Assembly: GCA_963971575.1 (NCBI GenBank) | Contig: OZ020622.1 | Span: 13,244,279 to 13,308,278, forward strand | Source: Liopterus haemorrhoidalis | Lineage: Eukaryota > Arthropoda > Insecta > Coleoptera > Dytiscidae | Direction of reading: 5' to 3' | Length of the DNA: 64,000 nt | Part shown: piece after piece, positions 32,281 through 43,509 of the stretch | Layout: the number at the start of each line of letters is the position of its first letter | Numbering within the stretch: the first letter of the stretch is position 1 | Program-made: the position numbers and the translations under genes | The notes under the pieces: generated by a model | Told to the model about the DNA's origin: nothing | The model's database searches: none | The model's input: the letters and a program-made list of their open reading frames with translations, nothing else

Positions 32281-32556
32281 AATGACCATATTTCAAAAAA
32301 TACATATGGTGACGCTAAAATATATTTTTTGGGCAACAAATATAAATTTTTATTAGAAAAATTAAATTTTTTTATTTGCATTGGATAATTTATGGTTACT
32401 GAACAATTATTACAATTATAAATGTTTGTTTATAGTTGTTTCAATGTAACCATGGAGATCTTGTAACTTAAGAAATTACACATAGATGGCTCTAGCATTC
32501 AGCGGCAGAAAAAATAAGCGAATCTAGGCCGAAAAATATTTACTTTTTGGCCGGTA

Positions 32557-32988
32557 CCGTAATACCCCGCCATTCGATTGTCTCTTAGCTCGACGTTTTC
32601 GCCATTCGACGTAAATGTCGAGAGTGAGAGTCGACGGAAGCATCTCTATCCGACGCGTGATCGAGTACCAATCACGTGATACATATTTTGATAAATAAAG
32701 CGAAATGAACGCATGGCCAGCAGTTCGCGCCTAGATATCTACATTACAGTACGGTATAGTGTATGACTACTGTGCATTATTGTTTTATGTATGCTTATAT
32801 TGTCATTACTCAAATTTTTAAACAGTGTATTAAAAAAATATACATGTATGTATTTCCTTATATGTATATGTATATATGTACATATGATTCCCTTTATTTC
32901 TTATGGGGAAATTCGACTCGCCACTCGACGAAATCGCTATTCGACGCTTTTTTATAACGAATTAACGTCGAGTGGCGGGGTATTACTG
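32557..32988. mobile_element. pogo/Tigger-like MITE with CGA-rich long inverted ends
   Basis: The ends are CCGTAATACCCCGCCATTCG and (opposite strand) CAGTAATACCCCGCCACTCG, continuing with repeated TCGA words (CGACGTTTTCGCCATTCGAC against CGACGAAATCGCTATTCGAC). TA is present on both sides. The CAGTAATxCCC start resembles pogo/Tigger elements such as the one ending at 50981. Interior non-coding. Confidence 0.8.
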
Positions 32989-33449
32989 TACTAGATGATA
33001 AAAAATTGATGTGAAGTGTGAATTTTCACACATTTCCGAGTTTCGCAGGTATTTAGTAAGTGAATAATGATTATTTGGGATGCCAAAACATATTTTATGT
33101 TAAAATATTTTTTTTTTGTTACTTTTAATTCGAATGCTTAATACCAATATGTAGGTTTCTAAATATGTGCAGTATTTTTTTTATATATCAAGGTTTAATA
33201 AGATTTTGAAAATTGCGCCTATGACTTCCATTGGTTGTTTTAGTCATAAGCTCCGCCCTTCTGTTTTCGTCTATTTATAGGAATATAAATAGCAGTATAG
33301 CAGTAATATATTTAGGCACTAATAAGATACAGACATTATAACACATGTCATAACATATATTTTATATATTTAATTTTTGTTTTACTTGTATCCATGGTAT
33401 TATATATTTATAGTTACGTTATATTTGAAGTTTTTTTTTTTAATTTTTT

Positions 33450-33598
33450 TTTTAATTTTATGGCCTTTGCTGCTGTGGCAATTAGCCAGGACAATTTTTT
33501 ATTTGAGAAAATTTCCATGCCTGAACGGGATTCGAACCCGAGACCTTCGCAACGCAGAGCACATGTGTTACCACTACGCTACGCCGGTGGGCATATTT
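33450..33598 (-). mobile_element. tRNA-derived SINE, copy 3
   Basis: Nearly the same as 10089-10237: head GCCCACCGGCGTAGCGTAG, B box GGTCTCGGGTTCGAATCCC, tail TTGTCCTGGCTAATTGCC and AAAGGCCATAAAAT. It lies inside family A copy 4, so it is younger than that insertion. Confidence 0.85.
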
Positions 33599-33766
33599 TA
33601 AGTTACTTGGTTGTAAGTCCAATAGTAATCAATTTCAATAATTTCCACTCGTTATTAAATTTACGCTTTTAAAAATTAAATGCAATATTTGCCCTAATAT
33701 AACTAGAATTTTGCAAACATAATTTAAACAAAATAAAAATGGCAAAAAAACCGAAAAAATGAAATT

Positions 33767-33837
33767 GCCTCGAAGCCGATTTGAACTCGAGTTTGCAAAT
33801 TAGAACGCCAGTGTACTAACCATTACACCATCGAAGC
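33767..33837 (-). other. tRNA-like cassette in family A copy 4, 71 nt
   Basis: On the minus strand the ends pair over seven bases (GCTTCGA with TCGAGGC, one G-T). A box-like GATGGTGTAATGGTTAGTAC and B box-like GAGTTCAAATC. Length and box spacing are those of a tRNA. The arms contain mismatches, so it is probably a pseudo-tRNA. Confidence 0.6.
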
Positions 33838-34389
33838 GCTCTGTTTTCTGTGCTACATAATATTATTAAATATTTTACATGGTCACGCAAAAAATCACAA
33901 AAAATTCGTTATTTTCCGAAAACATAGTCTGATCAAAAATTCCTGTTTTACTATTCCGGTTCACACAAATGTACATTACTTAGATTTTTTTCAGATTTTT
34001 AGTTTAAACCATCTGGGCTACAGGGACAAATTTTTTTTTGCACAGTTTTGGTAAAAATCGCGTCAAAATAATTTATTTTACAAAAATAAAATTTTGATCG
34101 TTAATCCACATACTAAGGGCTTTCATTTGATACCCTACTCAGAATTTAAAACAAATATATTTTTTTTTCGATGAGCACATATTTGTTTATATTTTTAGGG
34201 GGATATGTTTTTTAGATGTTTTGGTATTTTTCCTATGTACGGGTTAACCAGTTGTATAAGCATGCCAAATTTCAACTCTCTAGGTTTAGCCGTTTGGCTA
34301 CAATTTTTACCGAACAGACAGACAGACAGACAGACGACAAAATGACGGTATAAGGGTTTTTTGGTCATACCTACAAAACCCTAAAAATA

Positions 34390-34600
34390 ACTGTTTTTGA
34401 TATGGTCGCCCAAAAAATATGTGCACCTTGGCCAAAAAGAGATTTTTCGTGCTTATACCAAATTCAGATGCGGCCGAAAAAGATCTACTTTTTGGATCTA
34501 TTTTAGACTTCTCACCTTAAAATTGCCATTTGCCAAACTATCTTTTCGAATTTGGAGGGGGGGGGGATTATTTCCTTAATCCCCCCTGCGTACGCCACTT
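34390..34600. mobile_element. DNA transposon end fragment (AAGTGGCGTACGCAGG)
   Basis: Read on the minus strand from 34600, AAGTGGCGTACGCAGGGGGG is a widespread animal DNA-transposon terminus. The matching other end is not visible within this stretch, so the copy is truncated or joined to family A at 34386. Confidence 0.4.
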
Positions 34601-34619
34601 GTATATGTATGTGTGTTTG

Positions 34620-36000
34620 TAAATTAAATCAATCAAAATAATAAGAAAGTTTTATCGGTCGATTGTGCGGTATCCACATTTTTCATTTTGATTAATGTAA
34701 CATCAACTAAATTAAAATGTTAGTAAATTAAATTATCTGAAAAGTGAATAGAATGCCAGGCACAAAAAGCAACATATTCAACATGTATTATGTTTGTAAT
34801 GTATTTGATCTTTAACTGACAGCCGTATTATCTGACTTGTTGCGATTGTACGTTCAATTAATTAATCACAGTTAATTAAACATCACGTGATCACAGTGGT
34901 CCGGTTAAATACATCACATCACATCATAATCTATACATAATAATTATTATTGATGTTACCATTTCTATAGTCATATGTAGAACAAGTCAGGCTGTTGTTT
35001 TATGATGTACATATATCTCAATATTAAATTGACTGGATAGTTTATGCTGAGCCTGTTTGTCTTATTTCATATTGATTTACTGAGATCTAAATCAATGAGT
35101 TAAGTGCTGGATCGTGTGATATGTTTTAGCATTTCATACTAGGAGGCACAGATATGCTTGATTTATAACTGGACCACTTTATACACCAGTGATAGCAAAC
35201 TTATTACACGCGGGTCATACAGTGACCAATATAACGATTTCAAATGATCCGTACAAAAGAAGATCTTTGTAGCTCTGATGATTTTAAGGTTGTCACAGTA
35301 TTTAGATTTGCTGACTATAGGTCAGCGTTTTATCAACGCAGGTGGTCCTTTTGCGTCATAACTTCAATGACAAACTTAATGTCGAAAAAATAACTAAATC
35401 TTTTTTTTTCTTTCATGTAAATATACACTAATATTGCTCTTCACTCTTTTATTTTACTTAAACATACCTTTTGAAGTCATATTTATTTTGTGTTGATAGT
35501 CATTTTGAAGATTTACAAATATTAAAAGTGTTTATTTAATATGTTTACGATGTTTACATTTGACATTTTATAATACGCTCTGATGTGTTTTAATACTTGT
35601 ACTCACATATCTAACTTATAGTAATTTCTAAAAACCTTTTTTATTCAGTTTGTTAGCAGTTTTGTGTTTAGTTATATATTTTCTTATAGATATCTTATTG
35701 ATTTCAATTTGATATTGTGTGTAGTGCATAGCTTTTTCGGTTAAATTTAACGTATTTCTATTTTCTTTTCTTTGATCATATTTTTGGATCACATCAGCCC
35801 TTTTTAGGACTACTTAGCCTATTAGAATAGTTTATTTGTTTCCATTCTGTTCTTATTCTTATATTTTCATTTCCTTACGATACAAGTGAAAGTGTACGAA
35901 TATTACATTCGTTAAATGGATGTTACGTAGACGTATTAAACATGACGTCACAAAAACATGTGACGTTTCCAGTGACACAACTGTACTGATTCGCCGACTG
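34620..36000. other. Unassigned region with one isolated hAT-like end
   Basis: At 35186-35225 the sequence CAGTGATAGCAAACTTATTA, then CACGCGGGTCATACAGTGAC resembles a known hAT terminus, but I find no partner end. The rest shows no coding frame or repeat I can support. A TGACGTCA palindrome occurs near 35945. Confidence 0.3.
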
Positions 36001-36004
36001 CTCT

Positions 36005-36207
36005 ATACAAAATGAAATTTATTATATAGGCTATTCGCAGCGTTTAGGCCAAACTAACAGGAATTTTCATTTTTGTTAGTTTTCATGAGCTCTCCTTTTA
36101 TGGTTTGAAGTAGGCTTTTGCTAAACAAAATTATCAAAAGCCTCACTTAATTGATAAAAGTAACTAGAATTGAAAATCTAGTTCCGCCTAAACCAAAGAA
36201 ACGGGCT
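36005..36207. mobile_element. Fragment of the 'TAGGCGGAACTA' MITE family
   Basis: Contains TAGGCTATTCGCAGCGTTTA at the left and CTAGTTCCGCCTAAACC at the right. The same ends occur at 46390-46782 and 47988-48402, and a right end alone near 51285-51320. Confidence 0.5.
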
Positions 36208-36540
36208 TTAGAAATATTGGTATGAAAAATTTAATTTTGAAATTTCTGGAAATTAGGAATTTTGCATTTATTAATTCTAAAAATTAATTTTGAAAACGTT
36301 ACATAGTATCATTTTTATTATTTTATGTAATACCAAGAATTATAAAAAAACTTTTAATTTCAAACAATGAAAATATAAAAACTCTAACATGTAAATTTGA
36401 ACTCTTAATGGCCGCCGATCACTTCATGGTCAAGAACTTGGCATATACAGCCCTCATATATTGAGAACTGACACTCTCGAATACGCATTAGGTCCAATAT
36501 TGTACTAGGCGCTCTAGAACTGTTTGAACTTGTGAAAAAC

Positions 36541-36720
36541 TATAAAAGTAGAACAAATTGTAGTGTTTTTGGCTGTCATTCAAGACAGGACAAAAATAGG
36601 CACCTTAGTTTTTTTCTTTTCTTAAGAAAAATTGAGGAAAAGTTAATATTAAGTCCAGATTGGGAAGGACAGATTTGGTTATGGACAGGAGGAAGGCATG
36701 GGAATATATTTTGAGTTAAA
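36541..36720 (+). pseudogene. THAP-type zinc finger relic
   Basis: Reads NCSVFGCHSRQDKNRHLSFF, matching the first part of a THAP C2CH domain (C-x4-C, then SFF/FP). A frame change follows, after which MDRRKAWEYIL resembles the next THAP helix. The second Cys/His pair is not visible. Either a P-element-type transposase or a host THAP gene could be the source; no P-element ends are seen. Confidence 0.45.
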
Positions 36721-38045
36721 AAGTTACTGATACTTTGCGACTTTGATCATTACATTTATCGCAGAAAAACAAAACTGCACTAATATGCTTGCACCTGCAA
36801 GTTGCAAATTTAACTTTTAGCTGCTCCTGCCCAACTTAAACTAATTTTATTTCATGAGGCAATGAACATAATGCACTTGTTTGCAAATAGAATCCATATA
36901 TTGTAAATTCAGATGACCGACACTCAGATGTATCACATAAAATTACCTGGCATTTAACATCTGCTCAACTACAAATTACACCAATAAATTTACTGAAATT
37001 AAACTTTAAATACTGTAATTTGATGTCCACCTTCTGTTATACACCTCGATACATGTGTACGCTGAAAAATTAAAACATTTCGCAAATATTTACTCGCATT
37101 TTCATAAAATAAAACTGTACTGAACTTAAAATAACCTGTTCGCTATTACCATATTGACAGCTGAGTACTAAAGACAACAGCCATATTGCCTTGGAATTCA
37201 GCACCGTCACCGGTAATGTCACTTATTAATTGACCCCGTAATACCATATTTTACAACTAGAATGTAGTGGTCTTTTAATTTTATTTTTTTAAATTCGAAA
37301 TATGCTCTAATGTACATATCAAACCTTGCATGCAAAATGCAAAAAATACATGCTTTGTAAGTATTGTAAACTACACAGTATGTAAATATGTATATATTTA
37401 TGTTAGACGTATTGTAAATTGTTTTCATATTGTGGTAAGTGATGAATGGAATTATAGAAAACCAATTATCAAAAATATTTTTTAAAAACCAAAAAATAAT
37501 GTAAAAATTTGTAAAACACCTTTATACGTTACTGTAATATAAATTCACCGATTGTAAAATACACATTTTATGTAAAATCATATTAAGATACAGCTGTAAG
37601 TATGAAAAAAAATAGGTTGTATGTTTATCTTTTATGGTGCCAAATCAGAATTGTACATTACTAGAAATTGTTTGAAAGATAAAATACATGTGGCTGCAGA
37701 TGAATTTAGTTTCTTCTTTTGTTATTTTCAATAACTTAATAGATCCAGAACTAAAATTCTGTAAGTATTGTATCTTAAAATACGATCAGGTAGGTACTGC
37801 AATTTGTCATCATCAGTCTTCCATTGTAGTAGTAGTACTATTTATTTATTTACCTTTGGCGGCTGGTCCAAAAGCAAGAGAGATATAAAATTATCATAAT
37901 TTTTTGATATTTTGTTTCTAATTTCCTTTTTCTTTAACTAAAAATAACTTACAGTAGTAAAATCTTTTTCCCAGGTACGCAATGCTGGAAATGTAAATCA
38001 AAAATGTCTTTCAGGAAACAGCTCTAAAGTATCCCCCAATTTTTT
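36720..38045. other. No recognised gene
   Basis: AT-rich. The open frames here are short and unlike known proteins. Confidence 0.4.
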
Positions 38046-38129
38046 ACATTTCAATAAGCTTCAGCCGAATTCTACTTCTGAGCGACACGGCCCAACAACG
38101 CTGTAAATGGGCAACGTGTGGCCAGTATC

Positions 38130-38340
38130 CCCCATGCGTCAGGGGCAAGGCCTAAGGGACGCCATCGTGCGGGTTTTTTTTTTTTATTTTTTTTTTATCA
38201 TAACTTGTATTTTATCAGTAAAGAACTTTTTTTTTGTTCATCATTTTGTATTTTAGAAGCGATACTTTTTTTTGTCATCACGTTGTATTTTAGAAGTGAG
38301 GACCTTTTTTTAGGTCATCACTTGTATTTTCATCTGTCTA
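38130..38340. repeat. Tandem repeat of about 38 bp (GAGGACCTTTTTTT type)
   Basis: Four or five diverged units with AGTGAGGACCTTTTTTT and TCATCACTTGTATTTT. Just before it, CAGGGGCAAGGCCTAAGG resembles the interior of the MITE at 57199-57495, so this is probably a truncated copy of that MITE. Confidence 0.55.
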
Positions 38341-38345
38341 TTAAA

Positions 38346-39005
38346 ATAAAAATTGATGTGAAGTTTTTTTCACACATTGCAGGGTTTCGCAGGTACTTAA
38401 TAAGTGAAAGCGGCATGAGTTTGTAGGACAAACTTTGTTTTGTAGTAATCACGGCAAAATGAACGATATTTTTAAAATAATTTATCGTCTGTTAATCTAA
38501 AAGCTTTAAAAACAAATTTTATGTTAAGATATTTTTTTGTTAATTTAATTCGAATACCTATTACCATTATTTAGGTTTCTAAATAAGCGCAGTATTTTTT
38601 TTATATATCAAGGTTCATTAAGATTTTGAAAATTGCGCCTATGGCTTCCATTGGTTGTTTTAAGTCATATGCTCCACCCCTCTGGTTTCGTATACATGAA
38701 CTAAAGAATGAAAATATAATTCCAACTGGATATTAAATTTACGCTCTTAAAAATTAAATTCAACATTTGCCAAAATATAACTAGAATTTTGATAAATAAT
38801 TTAAACAAAATAAAAATGGAAAAAAAAACAAAAAATAAAATTGTATTCTCTGCCCGGGAACGAACCCTAGTTTGCTGCGTAGCAGGCAAGCTAACTATTA
38901 GACCAGAATACGCCTTCTAGTATATTGAGTTACTATAATTTTTGTACACAAAAAAACAAAAAATGAGTTATTTTCCGAAAACATAATCTGATAAAAAATT
39001 CCTGT
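38346..39005 (-). mobile_element. Family A repeat, copy 5 (left part missing)
   Basis: The right terminus is at 38346. The right part shares with copy 1 a segment not seen in copies 2-4 (AAGCGGCATGAGTTTGTAGG, CAAAATGAACGATATTTTTA), which defines two right-end subtypes. The sequence is colinear through the tRNA-like cassette to GAAAACATAATCTGAT and then breaks near 39005. Confidence 0.65.
38843..38911 (-). other. tRNA-like cassette in family A copy 5, 69 nt
   Basis: On the minus strand the acceptor arms GTATTCT and AGAATAC pair perfectly over seven bases. A box-like TCTGGTCTAATAGTTAGCTT and B box-like GGGTTCGTTCCCGG follow at tRNA spacing. The T arm is largely paired. This is the most tRNA-like of the five cassettes. 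I could not fix the anticodon with confidence. Confidence 0.65.
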
Positions 39006-39014
39006 TGTACTATT

Positions 39015-39730
39015 CATGTGTCTGTTTGATAGAAATTGTGGCCAAAAGGCTGTTGTAAAAACGGCCAAACGGAAGTCGAAATTTGGCATGCTTGTACAAC
39101 TCTTTGACCCACATATAGGAATTATTCTGAGAGTTCAAAAAAACACATCACGGGATAAATATAAACAATTATGTATTTAATGAAAAAATAAATATTTTTT
39201 TTAATTTTGAGTCGGGTATCAAATGAAACCTATTGACACAAATTTTTATTTCAGAAAAATCAATTTTTTTAATGGGATTTTCGCCAAAAATGTGTCAAAA
39301 GACTTTTGTCCTCCATCCTATCTACCAGAGGTGTGGATCCAAAAATCTGAAAAAAAAATCCCATAATGTACATTGTTGGGAACTGGAATAGTACAACAGG
39401 AATTTTTGACCATGTTAATTTTTCGAATTTTTTTTTTGTCACTGAAAAAAATTATTATTTTAAAAAATTTATTGTGTGGTATCAAAAGAAAGCCCTTTAG
39501 ACGAAGATTAGAGAATGAAAAGTAGTTTTTCATTTTTTTTTTCTTTTTATTTTAATACGATTTTTTTTTTAAACGTACTAAAACTTACTGTCCAGCACCC
39601 TTTAACGCAAAGGGGTTAAACTAAAATCTTGAAAAAATCTGAGTAATGCACATTGATCTAAATCGGAAACGTACAAGAAGAATTTTTGATCAGACTACGT
39701 TTTTGGAAAATATTGTAGTTTTTGAGTTTC
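39015..39730 (+). mobile_element. Divergent family A relative, plus strand
   Basis: Carries TGTGTCTGTTTGATAGAAAT, AAATTTGGCATGCTTGTACA and GGGTATCAAATGAAACC in family A order, but much diverged. A second partial unit follows from about 39420. No tRNA-like cassette is visible in it. Confidence 0.5.
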
Positions 39731-40030
39731 TGGCGAAATTAAATATTTTATTAATCCATGGCTAAATTATAGCCAATAATGTAATGGATTTTTGTAGTTA
39801 TGGTTAAGATAGTGTATTTTGTTTTAATTAACAGCTGAGAACTGAGTCCATGTGTGTAGAGTGTAGTGTGTAGCATTTATTAGGTTTCGCCTACTATTAT
39901 ATGTCTTAATTTATCTCACGTAACTTCTTGATCTTATGTTCTCTTTATGTTTATTATCTTTGTCGAGTATCCATTATATTCTATTTCGTCTGAATGAAAT
40001 AAAAAACACTCAAAAATTGTCTCGGATGTA

Positions 40031-40594
40031 AAGGGTGTTTTTTTTAGAGGTATAGAACTTTAAATTGCAATAAAACAACGATGGATTATTCGATTGACAT
40101 GAATTTTTTTTTACTCGAAAGATAATCTTGTGGCATTACATTAAATCATACCAACAAGACGGCGCAACATGTCACACAGCTCGTGCCACAATCGATTTAT
40201 TGAAAGACACGTTTGGTGACCGCCTAATTTCACGTTTTGGACCTGTGAATTGGCCTCCAAGATCTTGTGATTTAACACCGCTGGACTACTTTCTGTGGGG
40301 CTATGTAAAGTCATTGGTCTATGCGGATAAGCCACAAACGCTTGACCATTTGGAAGACAACATTCGCCGTGTTATTGCCGATATACGGCCACAAATGTTG
40401 GAAAAAGTCATCGAAAATTGGACGTCCAGATTGGACTACATCCGAGCCAGCCGTGGCGGTCATATGCCAGAAATCATATTTAAAATGTAATGCCACAAGA
40501 TTATCTTTCGAATAAAAAAAAATTCATGTCAATCGAATAATCCATCGTTGTTTTATTGCAATTTAAAGTTCTATACCTCTAAAAAAACACCCAT
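40031..40594. mobile_element. Deletion derivative of a D,D41D element with about 105-bp inverted ends
   Basis: Very long terminal repeats: 40033-40139 is matched in reverse by about 40488-40592 (GGGTGTTTTTTTTAGAGGTA at each outer end, GATAATCTTGTGGCATTA at the inner ends). TA lies at 40029-40030 and 40595-40596. Only the last third of a transposase remains between them. Confidence 0.9.
40147..40490 (+). pseudogene. D,D41D transposase C-terminal third
   Basis: Open from YQQDGATCHTARATIDLLKD, holding the second catalytic Asp, to WPPRSCDLTPLDYFLWGYVK with the third; 41 residues separate the two, as in 13273-14357. The C-terminus ends GGHMPEIIFKM with TAA. The DNA-binding domain and first Asp are deleted, so the remaining frame lacks activity. 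The open state over 110 codons suggests a recent origin. Confidence 0.88.
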
Positions 40595-40599
40595 TATAT

Positions 40600-40870
40600 A
40601 TATCCAACCCCCGTCGAACGACGATGGGTGCTTTGAAAATCTACACATTCCTTCTTGAATGTGCCTTTTCATGACTGTAGAGTCCAATACGCGACACAAA
40701 AGTTTTTCCGCACACACAGCACAAATACTCTCCAGATGATACAGGCATACTATTAAGTCTCTCTTCCGTCGAGCACGAGCAATCTCAGCTAGTGTTATTC
40801 TCTGCTGTTCAAACTGGTTCATTGCACAAGACACCGAGTATTTCCACCCGGTGCGATCAGTTCATACCTT
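40600..40870 (-). pseudogene. Probable LINE ORF2 C-terminus with a zinc-finger motif
   Basis: On the minus strand RTGWKYSVSCAMNQFEQQRI, then ARRKRDLIV and SICAVCAEKLLCRVL, ending near KRHIQEGMC and FDGGWIYI. The order of a W-x-x-x-V block, a basic block and a C-x2-C...H-x5-C motif is typical of the C-terminal tail of some animal LINEs. Assignment by pattern only. Confidence 0.45.
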
Positions 40871-41099
40871 CTCCCAAGATGAATGTAGGAGGTGACATGA
40901 TTTGAGTGAACTTGACCATATCTTTATATCTCCTATAAGGGGCTTCATTTGTGTACCATGGTGTCTCGGATGTACACACTACATAAGAATCATAAAGAAA
41001 ACACGTTATGTTTTGACCAAGAACAACATAACGCTCAGTGAAACTGATGCATAACATCCAAAACATTTTGGAGACAAGGTCATACTATGATGATTCCTT

Positions 41100-42110
41100 C
41101 TGTTATCTCTATGTACTGGACCCGAAGCGCTCTTCTGTATGCGCCAGGATAAAACAAACAGCCTGTACGTACATTATTGCTGCTCACAAACTCAATTTTA
41201 AAATTAAATTTATAACCCGTTAATATCCCTTTTACTATCAAAATTTCATCAAACAATACATAATTATGATAATTATCAATCCCTTTATTCTACTTGTTAA
41301 TAGACTTACTGTATAACCCCTATAACCCCAAAAATTATACATTAAAGCGAATTGATATGAACCACGAGACTAAAATAATTAATTATTATTCAGAGTTAAT
41401 AGTTTACAAAGTTATTTGAAACATAATACATTAGATAAACTAGATTACTGTCATATTGATTATAAACGTAATAAAATTAAATTTTTACATTTAATATAAC
41501 GGTAACCCAATAGAGAGACAAACTGTTTTGTAGTAAATTTGTCATCATAATCGTTCGAGATTACGCACACAAGCCGATTGGATCGCAAAGCGCTCGACTT
41601 GATCTGCTCTCGGTTTTTAACGCGTAAACAAAGAAATTCGCTACACTTGTTGGGACGTGTTCTTGGTAATTTAGATGCTCGCAAGCATGGACGTTTGAAA
41701 CAAAGTTTACATGAAAGGGCAGTGCCAAAAATCCGGTCAAATGTAAAAAAATTAAAAACGTCCTGTTAATATTACACATAATTAATATAGTTAACAATAT
41801 ATGAACAGTTAATACAAATTAATACAAATCACTAGTCAGAAGTGATTGCAAGTAACATTTTTGACAAATAAAAGTAATTATGTTGATAAAAACTCACAGA
41901 TTGTGTCCGTTTTCAGCAAACTTCAAAAGTGCAAACAAAACTTGATTCCTTTTTCAAAGCAGGATTACCGAAAGCAAGCGCGTCGATATCAAACAGCAAC
42001 GTCACTTCACGATGAATGTCCGAAGACAATTAAATAGAATTTTGTTTGTGTTTCGTATTTTTTATTAATATCAAAATACAGTGTACATATTTTCAAAAAA
42101 AAGATTTATT
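41100..42110. other. Unassigned region, possibly interior of a decayed pogo element
   Basis: Between the LINE relic and the pogo-like end at 42115-42194. Frames at 41578-41769 and 41846-42037 are short and unrecognised. Decayed transposase is possible but unsupported. Confidence 0.25.
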
Positions 42111-42114
42111 TTAA

Positions 42115-42194
42115 ACCTATTTTTATATAACGGACTTTCGGCTTTAACGGACACCGCGTCCCCCCAATTAGTCCGTTATATCGAGGTTTTACTG
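42115..42194. mobile_element. pogo/Tigger-like terminus
   Basis: Read from 42194 on the minus strand: CAGTAAAACCTCGATATAAC then GGACTAATTGGGGGGACGCG and a second ATAACGGAC-type word. CAGTAxxxCCTCG ends and a flanking TA fit pogo/Tigger. The matching left end is not found nearby. Confidence 0.55.
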
Positions 42195-42439
42195 TATTTA
42201 GTAGCACATTAAATATATTTGTTTTCTTGCAAAATATTAACCAACAATTATTATTAGTGGTCCGCGTTAGAAAATTATATATTATACTGGTCCGCGGTGC
42301 GTTTTTGGTTGAGAAACACTGACCTAGAGCAGATAGTAAATATTAGTTAATACATTTCTTTAATTATTTACATATTTTTAATTAGTCTACAAGATTTTTT
42401 GTGTGTCCTAACCTACTTTACTACTTTACTATACTTTAA

Positions 42440-42918
42440 TCCATTTTGGGAGATCAAAATGGGAGTAAAAAGAAGTAAAATGTATGAATACGGAGGCTTT
42501 TCAACAGAAGAAGTAAGGAGGAAAAGAAAAAGTGGACATGGAATGCAGAGGATGGTAGAAAGAATGAAGGACATACAGCAACAATAATTAAGCGAGAGAA
42601 TAAATGAATCAAGGTACAATAATAAGTACAAAAAAAAATGGGAACATACAAAGACCGCTGTATCTAAAATAAATGGGAACGGGGGGGGGGGGGAGAATAA
42701 TTTCAAGGTTTAGATGTGGGATTGAAGAAAAGCCGAGCAAATTTTGGTTAAAAGAGGAGGATAAACGATGTAGAATGTGCAGAGAAGAAAGGGAGACGAT
42801 TGAACATATGCTGGAAGGATGTAAAGAAATAAGAAGCAAAGGAGGAAGAAGAGAAGATATTTTAAACGGAAATGGGTGCGGATACACATGTATGAAAGAG
42901 GTAAATGCACATGGATGA
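42440..42918 (+). pseudogene. LINE ORF2 C-terminal relic (CRxC...H...C type)
   Basis: A first part reads MYEYGGFSTEEVRRKRKSGH. After stops and a poly-G run near 42680, RIISRFRCGIEEKPSKFWLK leads to RCRMCREERETIEHMLEGC, a C-x2-C-x8-H-x4-C motif. This layout is common at the end of LINE polyproteins in insects. Several stops and shifts make it inactive. Confidence 0.65.
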
Positions 42919-43064
42919 AAGAGAAAAAAAATTAAAGAAAATAGATTTCAAACCGACAGATAGAAATTAAATTTATATATTAGTTAAGACTTATTATGTA
43001 GGGAATAAATAGATATAGAATAAAAAGTAATAGATAACATTAAATGTAATAATTATTTAATTAA

Positions 43065-43503
43065 CCCTTCACCGCATAAAGTGCCATTTATGGCACATTC
43101 CGATTTTTATTTTTTATTTTACTTTTAAAACTGAATCAGAACGTTACTTCATGAATGTTCATATATGCCACATACACAGCAATGGATCCTGCAGTATCTC
43201 AAGTAATGGGCTCCAATAGATTTGAGGATATCAAGCAGAATTTGCACTTCAACGAAAACTCTGAATTTATTGAGAAAGGACAACTAGAAGATACGACCTT
43301 TTCTTTCAAAAATTCATTTCTTTTGTAACATAATGTAGAATCATAATGTTCCATGTATGGGCACAAACCCTATTTCCATAAAAATAATATAGTAATTAAT
43401 ATTTTAAATATATTTTATTAATTATTTTTTTTATCAATAAGAACCAATTCCTAATGCCCATGAATAATTGCAGCCAAAAATAAAAATTCATGCAGTAAAG
43501 GGT
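43065..43503 (+). mobile_element. piggyBac-type deletion derivative
   Basis: TTAA lies at 43061-43064 and 43504-43507. The ends are CCCTTCACCGCAT and ATGCAGTAAAGGGT. Inside, from about 43157, the frame reads AMDPAVSQVMGSNRFEDIKQ and NLHFNENSEF, a block typical of piggyBac transposases. Most of the transposase is deleted. Confidence 0.75.
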
Positions 43504-43509
43504 TTAATA

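Larger units (their letters stand above)
33003..34386 (-). mobile_element. Family A repeat, copy 4, with an inserted SINE
   Basis: The right terminus is at 33003 (ATTGATGTGAAGTGTG, GTTTCGCAGGTATTTAG) and the start near 34386 (GTCATACCTACAAAACCCTA). A tRNA-derived SINE (33450-33598) interrupts the right part. The CAGA/TCTG tract is at about 34315-34336. Between them the body is colinear with copies 1-3. Confidence 0.7.

Noticed and set aside
35186..36000. Complete hAT element starting CAGTGATAGCAAACTTATTA
   Set aside because: No matching right end or 8-bp duplication could be found.
42609..42887. Pro/Ser-rich minus-strand frame
   Set aside because: Antisense of a purine-rich LINE relic on the plus strand; the composition explains the lack of stops.
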